64,000 bases of DNA from Salisaeta longa DSM 21114 (lineage in GTDB: Bacteria > Bacteroidota > Rhodothermia > Rhodothermales > Salinibacteraceae), in the NCBI RefSeq assembly GCF_000419585.1, contig NZ_ATTH01000001.1, positions 1,944,005 through 2,008,004 of the forward strand, in the 5' to 3' direction. Under the pieces are notes generated by a model. It ran no database searches, was not told the origin of the DNA, and worked only from the letters and a program-made list of their open reading frames with translations. Below, piece by piece: positions 34,509-43,189 of this stretch (position 1 is its first letter; each line of letters opens with the position of its first letter). Made by a program: the position numbers and the translations under genes.

Positions 34509-36269
34509 ATGCCTACACCACCTGCCGATCCCTCGTCCGCTGCAGCCCCGCATCTCGCCTATTACCCCGCCTGGGCCAAAGAACTCGCCCGCAAGTACTT
34601 CACCAACACCGTATCGGAGTTTATCCTACACGGCGATGTCCGCGACCTGGTGCCCGCGCAAACCCGCGACGGCGCCCGCACCTACGTGCCGCTGCACGAC
34701 TTTCTGACCAACGACCTGTTCGCCGCCCGCGATGTCACCATCCTCTACGACCGCTCGGCGGGCATCCACTTCGCCGACGCGGCGTCGAAGAAAGACTTCA
34801 ACCGGGCCCTCTCGGGCTACGACAGCATCTTTGGCACCGAGTACCAGCAGAAGCTGCCCAAAGACCCACCGCGCGTCTTCAGCCTGCTGGAAAACTACTT
34901 CCGGCTGCGCCTGGCCGACGGCAAGCGCATCGCCTGCATCATCGACTACGCCGAAACCATCGTGCCCATGGCCGAGGCGTCGATGTACTCGGCCGAAGAC
35001 CGGCAGGCGCTCGTCTACCTGCAAAAGTGGTCGCGCGACCCGCTCTTTTTGGCGCACGATTTTACCGCGTGCCTCGTCACCGAAAACCTGACCGACCTCA
35101 ACCAGCAGCTCGTGCAAAGCCCCCACACCGTGGAGGTGCACGTGCCCATTCCGGATGCGAGCGACCGGCGCACCTACATCGACTGGACAATTGACGGGCA
35201 GCGCGATACGTTTCGCCGCTATGCCGACGTCTCGGCGGCCGGGCTGGCGGAAAACACCGCGGGCCTCAACTTCACGCAGCTACGCACCATCCTGGCCGAC
35301 GTGCTGCAAAACCACAACCGGCTGACCTTCGAGACGCTCTCGGCCATCAAAAAGGAGTTCATTGAAGCGGAAGCCTACGGGCTCTTGGAGTTTATCGAAA
35401 CCGATTACTCGCTCGACCTTGTGGCCGGCCACACCGAGGCGAAAAAGCATCTGCGCCAGGCCGCTACCGCCCTTCAGAACGGGCGGCCCGATGTGCTTCC
35501 GATGGGCTACCTGGTCAGCGGTCCGGTGGGCTCGGGCAAGACGTTTACGATCACCTGCTTTGCCGGCGAAATTGGCATTCCGATGGTGAAGCTCAAGAAC
35601 TTCCGCTCGCAGTGGCAGGGCGTCACCGAAGGCAACCTGGAGAAGATCTTGAACTTGCTGGAGGCCATGACGCCGGTGGCCGTGATGATTGACGAGGCCG
35701 ATGCTGCGCTTGGCGACCGCGACGCACAGGGCGACTCGGGCGTCTCGCAGCGCGTCTTCTCGCAGATCGTTTCGTTCATGAGCAACCCCAAGCACCGCGG
35801 CCGGGTCATCTTCTTTTTGGTCACCGCACGCCCCGACCTGATGCCCGTCGACCTCAAGCGGCAGGGCCGCGCCGAGGAACACCTGGCGCTGTTCTACCCG
35901 TCTACCCGCGACGAGCGCGAGGAGCTGCTGCGCGTGATGATGGACCGCACCGGCGTCGACCTCCCAATGGCGGAGGTGCCCGATGCGCTCTTGGATGGCG
36001 AGCGGACGTTCAGCGGGGCCGATATGGAGGCACTCTTGACGCGGGCGTCGTTTCGGGCGGCCGCCCAAGGCACCGACCGCGTAACCGCCGCGATTTTGCA
36101 GGCCACCGTCGACGACTTCATTCCGCCCACGTACCCCTCCGAGGTCGAACTGCAAACGCTGGCGGCCGTGCTTGAGTGCACGAGCCGCGACCTCCTCCCC
36201 GAGCGCTTCCGCGCCATGGACCGCAAGGAGGTGGTGGCGCAGGTGGAAGCCCTCAAGCGCTCGATATAG
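34509..36269 (+). CDS. AAA-family ATPase with a degenerate first module
   Basis: The 586-residue protein has a first AAA-like module (about residues 20-270) without a P-loop but with an acidic IACIIDYAETI strand and LVTENLTDLNQQL sensor-like end. A complete AAA module follows: Walker A GPVGSGKT near residue 340, Walker B VAVMIDEADAAL near 395 and an arginine-finger/sensor region FLVTARPDLMPVDL near 440. A C-terminal helical domain ends it. It resembles Cdc48/SpoVK-type ATPases and probably remodels proteins as a hexamer. It is soluble and has no protease domain. The ATG at 34509 is chosen; a longer start adds 14 unsupported residues. Confidence 0.82.
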   Translation: MPTPPADPSSAAAPHLAYYPAWAKELARKYFTNTVSEFILHGDVRDLVPAQTRDGARTYVPLHDFLTNDLFAARDVTILYDRSAGIHFADAASKKDFNRALSGYDSIFGTEYQQKLPKDPPRVFSLLENYFRLRLADGKRIACIIDYAETIVPMAEASMYSAEDRQALVYLQKWSRDPLFLAHDFTACLVTENLTDLNQQLVQSPHTVEVHVPIPDASDRRTYIDWTIDGQRDTFRRYADVSAAGLAENTAGLNFTQLRTILADVLQNHNRLTFETLSAIKKEFIEAEAYGLLEFIETDYSLDLVAGHTEAKKHLRQAATALQNGRPDVLPMGYLVSGPVGSGKTFTITCFAGEIGIPMVKLKNFRSQWQGVTEGNLEKILNLLEAMTPVAVMIDEADAALGDRDAQGDSGVSQRVFSQIVSFMSNPKHRGRVIFFLVTARPDLMPVDLKRQGRAEEHLALFYPSTRDEREELLRVMMDRTGVDLPMAEVPDALLDGERTFSGADMEALLTRASFRAAAQGTDRVTAAILQATVDDFIPPTYPSEVELQTLAAVLECTSRDLLPERFRAMDRKEVVAQVEALKRSI

Positions 36270-36435
36270 ACCGCCGTGAACGAGCACGTGGCGCGCGGCT
36301 CCTGCGGGAAGCCAACGACGGGTCTCCCAAAAGCGCACGCCGTTTTTTCACTGCCTTCGCCTGCAGCGCCCGAACGCTGCCTGCCGCTTGCGGTACGTAC
36401 CCTCCGCCGACTCATGCACCTATCCCCTGCCGTTC

Positions 36436-37347
36436 ATGACGCGTCTGCTTGTGCCGGTTGCGCTCGTGGCTTTGCTCCTCTCCGGCTGTGCTAGCAGCAG
36501 CCCGGCGACCTCGGATGGCCCCACCGTGGCGCAGCTTCAGGCCCGCATCGACAGCCTGGAGCGCCGCGCCCACCTTCGCCACCCCAACCTGAACAGCGTG
36601 TTGTGGACGCAAACGGCGGTGGAGTTTGACGGCGTCACGCGGAGCGCCTACCAGGCGGCCCACCTGATGATGACGCGCGCCCTGCACGATTCCTCGTGGA
36701 CCGCGGCGCTGGAGCAGCGCCGCCGCGGCGTGGAACGTTACCGCTCGCTTCCGCCGGCGGTGGTGCTGGATGTAGACGAGACGGTGCTCGACAACTCGGC
36801 CTACCAAGCGCGCCTGATCCGGCAGAACGAAACGTACGACAGCGAGAGCTGGAACGCCTGGTGCCGCGAGCGCGCCGCGGGGGCCATTCCCGGTGCGCTG
36901 GCCTTTACCCAGGCCGCCGCCCGCGCCGGGGTGCAGGTTATCTACCTCACCAACCGCGACCACCGCGTGGAGGCCGCCACGCGCGACAACCTCCGCCAGC
37001 TCGGCTTTCCGCTCTCCGACACCAGCGACGTCATCCTCACCCAGGGCGAGCGCCCCGGGTGGGAGGAAAAAGGACCGCGCCGGGCCTTCGTGGCCGATCG
37101 CTACCGCGTCTTGCTGTTGATCGGCGATAACGCTGGCGACTTCATCTCCAACGTGGAGCAGTCCGTGCCGGCGCGCCGGCGCCTCGCCGAACAGTACCAG
37201 GGCTTTTGGGGCACGCGCTGGATCGTGCTGCCCAACCCGCAGTACGGATCGTGGGAAGGCGCCCTGTTCGATTACAACTACGGCCTGCCGTACCTGGAGC
37301 GCCTCCAGAAAAAACACAAGGCGCTGCGCACGAAGTCTTCCAACTAA
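36436..37347 (+). CDS. Lipoprotein e(P4)-type acid phosphatase (HAD)
   Basis: The 303-residue protein has a lipoprotein signal with lipobox LLSGC at residues 14-18. A HAD acid phosphatase domain follows: the catalytic aspartates are in [12 protein letters not shown] near residue 112, then [11 protein letters not shown] near 170 and [10 protein letters not shown] near 230. Family members such as H. influenzae e(P4) dephosphorylate NMN or nucleoside monophosphates at the cell surface. An outer or inner membrane location facing the periplasm is expected. A 15-residue coiled-coil ([12 protein letters not shown]) lies after the lipobox. thiG starts 13 bases after its stop. Confidence 0.9.
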   Translation: MTRLLVPVALVALLLSGCASSSPATSDGPTVAQLQARIDSLERRAHLRHPNLNSVLWTQTAVEFDGVTRSAYQAAHLMMTRALHDSSWTAALEQRRRGVERYRSLPPAVVLDVDETVLDNSAYQARLIRQNETYDSESWNAWCRERAAGAIPGALAFTQAAARAGVQVIYLTNRDHRVEAATRDNLRQLGFPLSDTSDVILTQGERPGWEEKGPRRAFVADRYRVLLLIGDNAGDFISNVEQSVPARRRLAEQYQGFWGTRWIVLPNPQYGSWEGALFDYNYGLPYLERLQKKHKALRTKSSN

Positions 37348-37360
37348 GCCGTTTGCCGCC

Positions 37361-38197
37361 ATGGAATCGCCTGCTGCCTCCACCCACCATCCGACGGCGC
37401 CAACCCCCGACGACGCAACCGACGACGCGCTACAGATTGGCGACCATACGTTTTCCTCGCGCTTGCTCGTGGGGTCAGGGCGCTTTCCCAATCCGCAGCT
37501 CATGCTCGACGCCCTTGCGGCGGCCGCCGCCGACCTGGTGACGGTGGCCATCCGACGCGTGAATGTGGAGCGCCCCGCGCCCGAGAGCCACTTGCAGCTG
37601 ATCCGGGATGCCGGCCACACGGTGCTCCCCAACACCGCCGGATGCTACACGGCCCGCGAGGCGGTGCTGGTGGCGCAGCTGGCGCGCGAGGCATTGGGCA
37701 CCGACCTGATAAAGCTGGAGGTGATTGGCGACGACGAGACGCTGCTGCCCGACCCACACGAGCTGCTCGACGCCGCGCGCACGCTCGTTGATGACGGGTT
37801 TACCGTGTTGGCTTATGCCAACGACGACCCCATCACGTGCCAGAAACTGGCGGAGGTCGGCTGTGCCGCCGTCATGCCGCTGGCCTCGCCCATTGGCAGC
37901 GGGCAGGGCCTGTTGAACCCGTACAACCTGCGACTCATCCGCGAGCTCCTGCCCGATACGCCGCTCATTGTTGACGCGGGCATCGGGACGGCGAGCGATG
38001 CCGTGCAGGCAATGGAGCTGGGCTACGACGGCGTGCTGACGAACACCGCCATTGCCGAAGCGAAGCACCCGGTGGCCATGGCCCGCGCGATGCGTCATGC
38101 CGTGACCGCCGGGCGGCTTGCGCATCAGGCGGGCCGCATTCCGCGGCGGCTCTACGCGCAGGCGTCCTCCCCCACCGAGGGCCGCGTGGGCTCCTAG
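37361..38197 (+). CDS. thiG: Thiazole synthase
   Basis: The 278-residue TIM-barrel enzyme makes the thiazole ring of thiamine from deoxyxylulose phosphate, ThiS-thiocarboxylate and dehydroglycine. Motifs: [16 protein letters not shown] near residue 36, VTVAIRRVN near 62, the Schiff-base lysine in [16 protein letters not shown] near 113, [16 protein letters not shown] near 170 and [18 protein letters not shown] near 205. The first 26 residues are a Pro/Thr/Asp-rich extension. No other thiamine gene and no TPP riboswitch motif is seen nearby; its nearest partner is the phosphatase upstream. Confidence 0.94.
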   Translation: MESPAASTHHPTAPTPDDATDDALQIGDHTFSSRLLVGSGRFPNPQLMLDALAAAAADLVTVAIRRVNVERPAPESHLQLIRDAGHTVLPNTAGCYTAREAVLVAQLAREALGTDLIKLEVIGDDETLLPDPHELLDAARTLVDDGFTVLAYANDDPITCQKLAEVGCAAVMPLASPIGSGQGLLNPYNLRLIRELLPDTPLIVDAGIGTASDAVQAMELGYDGVLTNTAIAEAKHPVAMARAMRHAVTAGRLAHQAGRIPRRLYAQASSPTEGRVGS

Positions 38198-38352
38198 CGC
38201 CGGATGGTCGGTTGCCACGTAGTCGCCGCGGACGCGCCGGGACGGCGGCAGTCAAAAGAACGTTACGCATCCGTTGGCAACGCGTGCTGTACAGATGTTA
38301 GCATCACTGTGTCACGCGTTTGCGTTTGTTACTCCAACCGGCTACCGCTCAT

Positions 38353-39153
38353 ATGCCCACCTCATCCGCTGCTTTTCGCGCCCTCGGTACCCTGCTGGCG
38401 CTCGCGCTGCTCCTCGTGGGCAGCCCCGGCGCCGTGCATGCCCAAACCCCCACAACGCTTACGGTACACGTGCTGGCGCACGATGCCAAGCTGCTTCAAG
38501 ACCCGGTGGGCGGCGCGCGCGTCACCGTGCGCAACGCCATCACCAACGAAATCCTGGCGCAGGGCGTGCAGCGCGGCACGTCGGGCAGCACGAAAGCCAT
38601 CATGGAACAGGCCAAGACGCGCGGCGCCGACATCTTTACCGGCGATGAGGCTGCGCGCTTCGTGGCTGAGCTTCCGCTGACGAAGCCCACCCGCGTGCTC
38701 GTTACGGCCGAGGGCCCGCTCGCCTACGAGCAGTCCGTGCAGCGCGCCTCCAAGACGCTGCTGATGGTACCCGGCCAAGACATCACCGGCGATGGGCTGG
38801 TGCTGGAGCTGCACGGCTTTATCGTACAGCTGCTGCCAGCGACTGATGTTGTCGTCGAAGAAGGCGAGGCGTCACTCGACGTGCGCGCTGAAGTTCAGAT
38901 GCTCTGCGGCTGCCCCACCAAGCCGGGCGGTATGTGGGACAGCAACACGTACACGATGAAGGCGCGCCTCGTGGATGAAACGGGCGCTGTCGTCTCATCG
39001 GTAGACCTTGAATACGCCGGCACGCCGAGCGAGTACACCGCCACGGTGCCCGTTCCCTCCACGGGCGAGCTGCCAACGCACATTCAGGTGGTGGTAAGCG
39101 ACGCCGATCGCGTAAACTTTGGAATGGCCAGCAGCGTGTTGAGCCGTCCCTGA
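38353..39153 (+). CDS. Secreted protein of unknown function with CGCP motif
   Basis: The 266-residue protein has a clear signal peptide (residues 1-31, ending AVHAQ). The mature part is beta-rich, with two repeats of an immunoglobulin-like pattern: one at about 30-150 (TLTVHVLAHDAKLLQDPVGG) and one at about 155-260 (LDVRAEVQMLCGCP, then TYTMKARLVDETGAVV). The CGCPTKPGGMWD segment has two cysteines that may form a disulfide or bind a metal. I do not recognise the family. It is transcribed alone, with its own terminator at 39191. Confidence 0.65.
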   Translation: MPTSSAAFRALGTLLALALLLVGSPGAVHAQTPTTLTVHVLAHDAKLLQDPVGGARVTVRNAITNEILAQGVQRGTSGSTKAIMEQAKTRGADIFTGDEAARFVAELPLTKPTRVLVTAEGPLAYEQSVQRASKTLLMVPGQDITGDGLVLELHGFIVQLLPATDVVVEEGEASLDVRAEVQMLCGCPTKPGGMWDSNTYTMKARLVDETGAVVSSVDLEYAGTPSEYTATVPVPSTGELPTHIQVVVSDADRVNFGMASSVLSRP

Positions 39154-39190
39154 TGGCCTCCGCATCCTGTGGCTGTCCCCTGTAACCGAC

Positions 39191-39222
39191 GAGGGTCGTC
39201 CCATGTGGGGCGACCCTCTTGT
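39191..39222 (+). terminator. Intrinsic terminator of the secreted unknown gene
   Basis: GAGGGTCGTCCC (39191-39202) pairs with GGGGCGACCCTC (39207-39218) over 12 pairs with one G-T wobble and a four-base ATGT loop. It is followed by a short TT-rich tail. It lies 38 bases after the stop at 39153. Confidence 0.72.
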
Positions 39223-39295
39223 CGTGCAACGGCCTGTTGGAGTTGTGCGCGCCGGAATGCGCATGCATCACTACGACACACGCGGGCAGCGCGGG

Positions 39296-39664
39296 CTACT
39301 TCAGCTCTAGCGCCTCATCAATCTCACCCAGCGTGATGCGGGCGAGGGCCAAGTTCGACTTCTCGCGGTCGAGCACGACGTACGTAAACACATTGTCGTT
39401 CTCGTGAAAGACGCGAATGAGGTGATACTGCGTCTCAAGGGTGATCAAGATGTCCTCGATGCTCTCGTCGAGGCTAAGCTGATCGATCACCTTCTTGTTG
39501 GCCCGTACAATTTCCGTGTTGCTGGCACCGGCCAGTTCCATGTCGATAGATCCCCCCCCCCCGATGGTGCCCAGTGTCATGCCCGACTGGTAGTCGACCA
39601 ATGCGGCCCCAATCGCGCCGTCAATGTCGGCGATGCGGTTGAGCGATTCTTGAATACTTGCCAT
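39296..39664 (-). CDS. Roadblock/LC7-like protein, copy 1
   Basis: The 122-residue protein begins MASIQESLNRIADIDGAIGAALVDY and is very like the neighbouring copy 2. The size, the IGAALVDYQSGMTLGTIGGG start and the hydrophobic strands fit the roadblock/LC7 fold, seen in MglB-type GTPase regulators. No GTPase gene is adjacent, so the partner is unknown. The coding strand carries an 11-G run (39552-39562) coding for four glycines, one more than in copy 2. This could slip in replication and shift the frame. ATG at 39664 is chosen as the homologous start. Confidence 0.72.
   Translation of the reverse strand: MASIQESLNRIADIDGAIGAALVDYQSGMTLGTIGGGGSIDMELAGASNTEIVRANKKVIDQLSLDESIEDILITLETQYHLIRVFHENDNVFTYVVLDREKSNLALARITLGEIDEALELK
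39552..39562 (-). repeat. Homopolymer G11 tract inside roadblock copy 1
   Basis: Eleven consecutive C bases on the plus strand (G on the coding strand) lie at codons 36-39 of the first roadblock gene. The equivalent tract in copy 2 has eight bases, exactly one codon fewer. Runs of this length are prone to slippage. Confidence 0.9.
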
Positions 39665-39883
39665 ACGTTCTGGTAGGTGGTTGGTGAGTAGGGTGCGAGG
39701 GAGTGCCGTAGCACACGCGAGAGCCGCCATTGGGCCTTAGCGCGTACGGGCAACAGAATGGCATATCAAACATCGCCCATCGCGTGGGGGAAAGGCAAGA
39801 TAACGAAAGCTGCCACGCCTTAGACAGCGAATAGCTACCGAAGAATTCAAAGCCCAACGTGCAAAGAGCCCGTAACCTCCAAC

Positions 39884-39912
39884 AGAAACGGCCGCCCGTT
39901 GCCAGGCGGCCG
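39884..39912 (-). terminator. Terminator of roadblock copy 2
   Basis: On the minus strand CGGCCGCC pairs with GGCGGCCG around a nine-base loop, followed by TTTCTGTTGG. It lies 28 bases after the stop of the copy 2 gene, which starts at 40305. Confidence 0.6.
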
Positions 39913-39939
39913 ATGCACTGGCACAACACGTGCGTCTGT

Positions 39940-40305
39940 TTACTTCAGCTCTAGCTCCTCGTCGATGGTCTCCAGCGTCATGCGCGACAGGGCCAGGTTG
40001 GCCTTGTCACGGTCGAGCACGACGTACGTGAATACGTTGTCGTTCTCGTGGAACATGCGAATGAGGTGGTACTGCGATTCGAGGGTGATAAGGATGTCCT
40101 CGATATGCTCGTCGAGGCTGAGCTGGTCAATCACCTTTTTCTTCGAACGAACCACCTCGGTGTTGCTCGCACCGGCCAGTTCCATGTCCATAGATCCCCC
40201 CCCGATGGTGCCGAGCGTCATGCCCGACTGATAATCGACGAGGGCGGCACCGACGGCGCCATCAATTGCTGCGATTTTTTCGAGGGACTCTTGAATGCTT
40301 GCCAT
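39940..40305 (-). CDS. Roadblock/LC7-like protein, copy 2
   Basis: The 121-residue protein is a close paralog of copy 1, with identical MASIQESL and IGAA/VGAA starts and a nearly identical ELAGASNTEVVRSKKKVIDQLSLDE stretch; I estimate about 80 percent identity by eye. The C-terminal half (LESQYHLIRMFHENDNVFTYVVLD) is strongly conserved between the copies. The fold is probably roadblock/LC7, giving a small dimeric regulator, often of Ras-like GTPases. Its glycine run is eight G bases, not eleven. It has its own terminator and likely its own promoter in the region upstream. Confidence 0.72.
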   Translation of the reverse strand: MASIQESLEKIAAIDGAVGAALVDYQSGMTLGTIGGGSMDMELAGASNTEVVRSKKKVIDQLSLDEHIEDILITLESQYHLIRMFHENDNVFTYVVLDRDKANLALSRMTLETIDEELELK

Positions 40306-40647
40306 AGGAGCGGCGTGCTGTTGTGGAACGAAAGGGTATGTGAGATGCAGCGGCGCGTTGCAGCAATGCAGCACGAGCTTGCAACGATCGGGCCGTGCAT
40401 TTGTGTGGCAAGCGTTACTACAAAGAGCGCTCCATACCGTGCGCGGCCCGCCGCCTTCGAGGAAAACGTCCCCGCACACGCCCGCCCGGAGCGCGCGCCT
40501 GGGCGAGGCGCCATGCCCTGAACCACCATCAGTGCCCCTGAGGCCCGTTCTAAATGTAACGCCGTAGGGCATTGCCCCACAGACACACGCGGGCACTGGG
40601 GCGCGGCTGCGGGGCTTGTCCCATCGGCAGCACGGTGTGACAGGGTG
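40306..40647. other. Gap between roadblock copy 2 and glnS, no gene seen
   Basis: This 342-base stretch has GC content near the window average and no reading frame with gene-like features. It should hold the promoter of the minus-strand roadblock gene. I see no tRNA, riboswitch or repeat in it. Confidence 0.55.
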
Positions 40648-42999
40648 TCATTCTTGCAAGCGGTCGCGTAAAAGCGCCCGCGCCTCTTCGGGGTTGGCGG
40701 CGCCCTGCGTCTCGCGCATCACCTGGCCCATGAAGAAGCCCAACAGCTTCGTTTCGCCCGCGCGATACCGGGCGGCCTCGTCGGGATGGGCATCGATGAC
40801 GGCCGTCACGGCTTCCTGGAGGGCCGAGCGGTCGTTGATCTGCCGGAGCCCGCGCGCATCGACGATGGCTTCCGGATCGCCGCCCGCGTCTACGAGCACG
40901 TCGAACACCTCGCGCGCGCCGCGGCTATTCACAACGTCGTCCGCGGCCAGTCGCACGAGCGCGGCCAATTCCTCCGGCCCAAACGGCAACTCCGCCAGCG
41001 ACCGGTCTTTCAGCACGCGCATCAGGTCGTTGACCACCCAGTGCGCCAGCGCCTGCGGGGCATCGTACGCGTCGAGGGCCGCCTCGTAGAAGTCGGCCAC
41101 CGCATCGTCGGCCGCAAGGACGGCCGCATCCTCGCGGGCCACGCCGCGGGTAAAGTGGTAGTGGGCAAAGCGCTGTCGCTGCGCCTCGGTCAGGCGCTCG
41201 ACCGGGTCGCGCTGGGCCTCCATCGAGCGCTTGCGCTGCTTTGCCTTCTCGGCCTCCTTGGCTTTCCGTTTGGCCTCCAGCGCCTCCTTGCGCGCCGCCT
41301 CTTCGCGCGCGGCCCACGGGTCGCGCAGGGGCACGATGCGGTTGAACACCAGCGCGTCGGGCGCGCTGTCAACCGGATCTTGCCAGAAGTAGCCCTGCCG
41401 CTCAAACTGCAGCCGCGTGTCGGCGGGCAGGTCGCGCACGCTCGGCTCTACGATGCCGGCCTGTACCACGCGGGCCTCGGGGTTCAGAAATTCGGTGAAG
41501 GGCGCGTCCTGGGCATCCGGGGCCGGAACGGTGAACAGGCGGTCGATGAGGCGCGCCTCAATGGGCACCCCGTGTGTGCCCGACACCCAGTGGATGGTGC
41601 CGCGGGGCGAGCGCCCGTCGGGGGCCGTGCTGTCGCGCGTGGCCGGGTCGATGGTGGCCCGCAGCTCCACCACCGCGCCGTCGTCGTCGGTGATGGCCTC
41701 GGTGCAGGTCAGGAAGTAGCCGCCGCGCAGGCGCACCTCGCGGCCGGGCGCCAGCCGGTAGAAGTCGTCCGGCGGGTCCATCCGAAAATCGTCACGCTCG
41801 ATGTACAGCTCGCGGGTAAACGGCACCGCGCGCGTCTCGTCGTTGTCAATTTCGCGCGGCCAGTGCGGCACCTCCAGCCAGTCGACGGTGTCTTCGTCCA
41901 CGTTGGTCACCACCACCTTCAGCGGGTCGAGCACGGCCATCACCCGCGGCGCGCGCGTGTTCAGGTCGTCGCGGATGGCATGCTCCAGCAGGCTAATTTC
42001 CACCCGGCTCTCGCTTCGCGTAACGCCCACGTCGTGGCAAAACGCCCGAATGGCCGACGGCGGCACGCCCCGCCGGCGCAGCCCCGCCAGCGTAGGCAAC
42101 CGCGGATCGTCCCAGCCGTCCACCGCACCGGTCTCCACCAGATGCAGGAGCTTGCGCTTGCTCATGATGGTGTAGTCCACGTTGAGCCGCGCAAACTCGT
42201 ACTGATGCGGGCGCTGCGGCACCTCCTCGGCGGGCAGGCAGTGCTCCAGCACCCAATCGTACACGCGGCGGTTGTTGTCAAACTCCAGCGTGCACAGCGA
42301 GTGCGTAATCCCCTCAATGGCATCTTCCAGCGGATGCGCAAAGTCGTACATCGGGTAGATGCACCAGTCGTCGCCGTTGCGGTAGTGGTGGGCGTGCTTG
42401 ATGCGGTAGAGCAGCGGGTCGCGCATGATCATGTGGGGCGACGCCATGTCGATCTTGGCGCGCAGCACGTGGGCCCCGTCGGGGAAGTCGCCGGCGCGCA
42501 TCCGCCGAAACAGCTCCATGTTCTCCTCCACCGAGCGGTCGCGGTACGGGCTGGGCCGCCCCGGCTCGTTGACCGTGCCCCGGTATTCGCGGATTTCTTC
42601 CTCGCTGAGGCTGTCGACGTACGCATCGCCCTGCGCGATGAGCGTGCAGGCGTACGCGTAGAACTGCTCGAAGTAATCGGAGGCAAAGTAGAGGTGCTCG
42701 CCCCAGTCGTAGCCCAGCCACCGCACCGCCTCTTTGATGGAGGCGACGTACTCCATCGATTCGGTTTCGGGGTTGGTGTCATCGAACCGGAGGTGGCACT
42801 GCGTGCGGGCGCGATCGGCGTAGTCGTGCTTGATGCCAAAGTTGAGGCAAATGGACTTGGCATGCCCAATGTGCAGGTAGCCGTTGGGCTCGGGCGGAAA
42901 GCGCGTTGCCACGCGTCCGTCGTGCGTGCCGTTGGCCAAGTCCTCGTCGATGATGTCGTAGATGAAGTTGTCGCGGTCCGAAGGCGGCGAAGCGCTCAC
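40648..42999 (-). CDS. glnS: Glutamine-tRNA ligase fused to YqeY domain
   Basis: The 783-residue protein is a class I GlnRS (residues 1-560): RFPPEPNGYLHIGHAKSICLN (HIGH motif) near residue 31, DLEF-type FDDTNPETE near 71, and the signature MSKRKLLHL near 280. A 20-residue basic coiled-coil linker (EALEAKRKAKEAEKAKQRKR) joins it to a C-terminal YqeY/GatB-like tail domain (about 600-783). YqeY domains bind tRNA and raise affinity for tRNA-Gln; such fusions are known in Bacteroidota and Deinococcus relatives. tRNA-Gln(TTG) is at 13654 in the same window. The domain is complete. Confidence 0.95.
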   Translation of the reverse strand: MSASPPSDRDNFIYDIIDEDLANGTHDGRVATRFPPEPNGYLHIGHAKSICLNFGIKHDYADRARTQCHLRFDDTNPETESMEYVASIKEAVRWLGYDWGEHLYFASDYFEQFYAYACTLIAQGDAYVDSLSEEEIREYRGTVNEPGRPSPYRDRSVEENMELFRRMRAGDFPDGAHVLRAKIDMASPHMIMRDPLLYRIKHAHHYRNGDDWCIYPMYDFAHPLEDAIEGITHSLCTLEFDNNRRVYDWVLEHCLPAEEVPQRPHQYEFARLNVDYTIMSKRKLLHLVETGAVDGWDDPRLPTLAGLRRRGVPPSAIRAFCHDVGVTRSESRVEISLLEHAIRDDLNTRAPRVMAVLDPLKVVVTNVDEDTVDWLEVPHWPREIDNDETRAVPFTRELYIERDDFRMDPPDDFYRLAPGREVRLRGGYFLTCTEAITDDDGAVVELRATIDPATRDSTAPDGRSPRGTIHWVSGTHGVPIEARLIDRLFTVPAPDAQDAPFTEFLNPEARVVQAGIVEPSVRDLPADTRLQFERQGYFWQDPVDSAPDALVFNRIVPLRDPWAAREEAARKEALEAKRKAKEAEKAKQRKRSMEAQRDPVERLTEAQRQRFAHYHFTRGVAREDAAVLAADDAVADFYEAALDAYDAPQALAHWVVNDLMRVLKDRSLAELPFGPEELAALVRLAADDVVNSRGAREVFDVLVDAGGDPEAIVDARGLRQINDRSALQEAVTAVIDAHPDEAARYRAGETKLLGFFMGQVMRETQGAANPEEARALLRDRLQE

Positions 43000-43189
43000 A
43001 ATAGGCAGGGGCTGCGGTCGGTGAAAACGGGGCGAGGGTGCAAGAGGGTTGGAAGGCTGTGGGCCGCGGAAGATCCATGACCGGCGGGCGCCGGCGGGGC
43101 TTCACCGAGGCATAACAGCCGTTGCGAAACCGCTGCCCGCACGGGCCGGTTGGGACGCACAATTCTTTTTGCCACGATCCCCTCTGCTT

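Noticed and set aside
34509-36269. AAA ATPase considered as the missing HerA partner of NurA
   Set aside because: It lacks a HAS barrel and HerA/FtsK motifs and looks like a Cdc48/SpoVK-type ATPase, and it is 15 kb from nurA.
37200-37361. Possible TPP riboswitch before thiG
   Set aside because: The gap to the upstream gene is only 13 bases, and no conserved TPP box (CTGAGA) is present.
40786-43080. Plus-strand frame of about 764 codons opposite glnS
   Set aside because: It is the antisense shadow of GlnRS, rich in Arg, His and Val and with no domain motifs.
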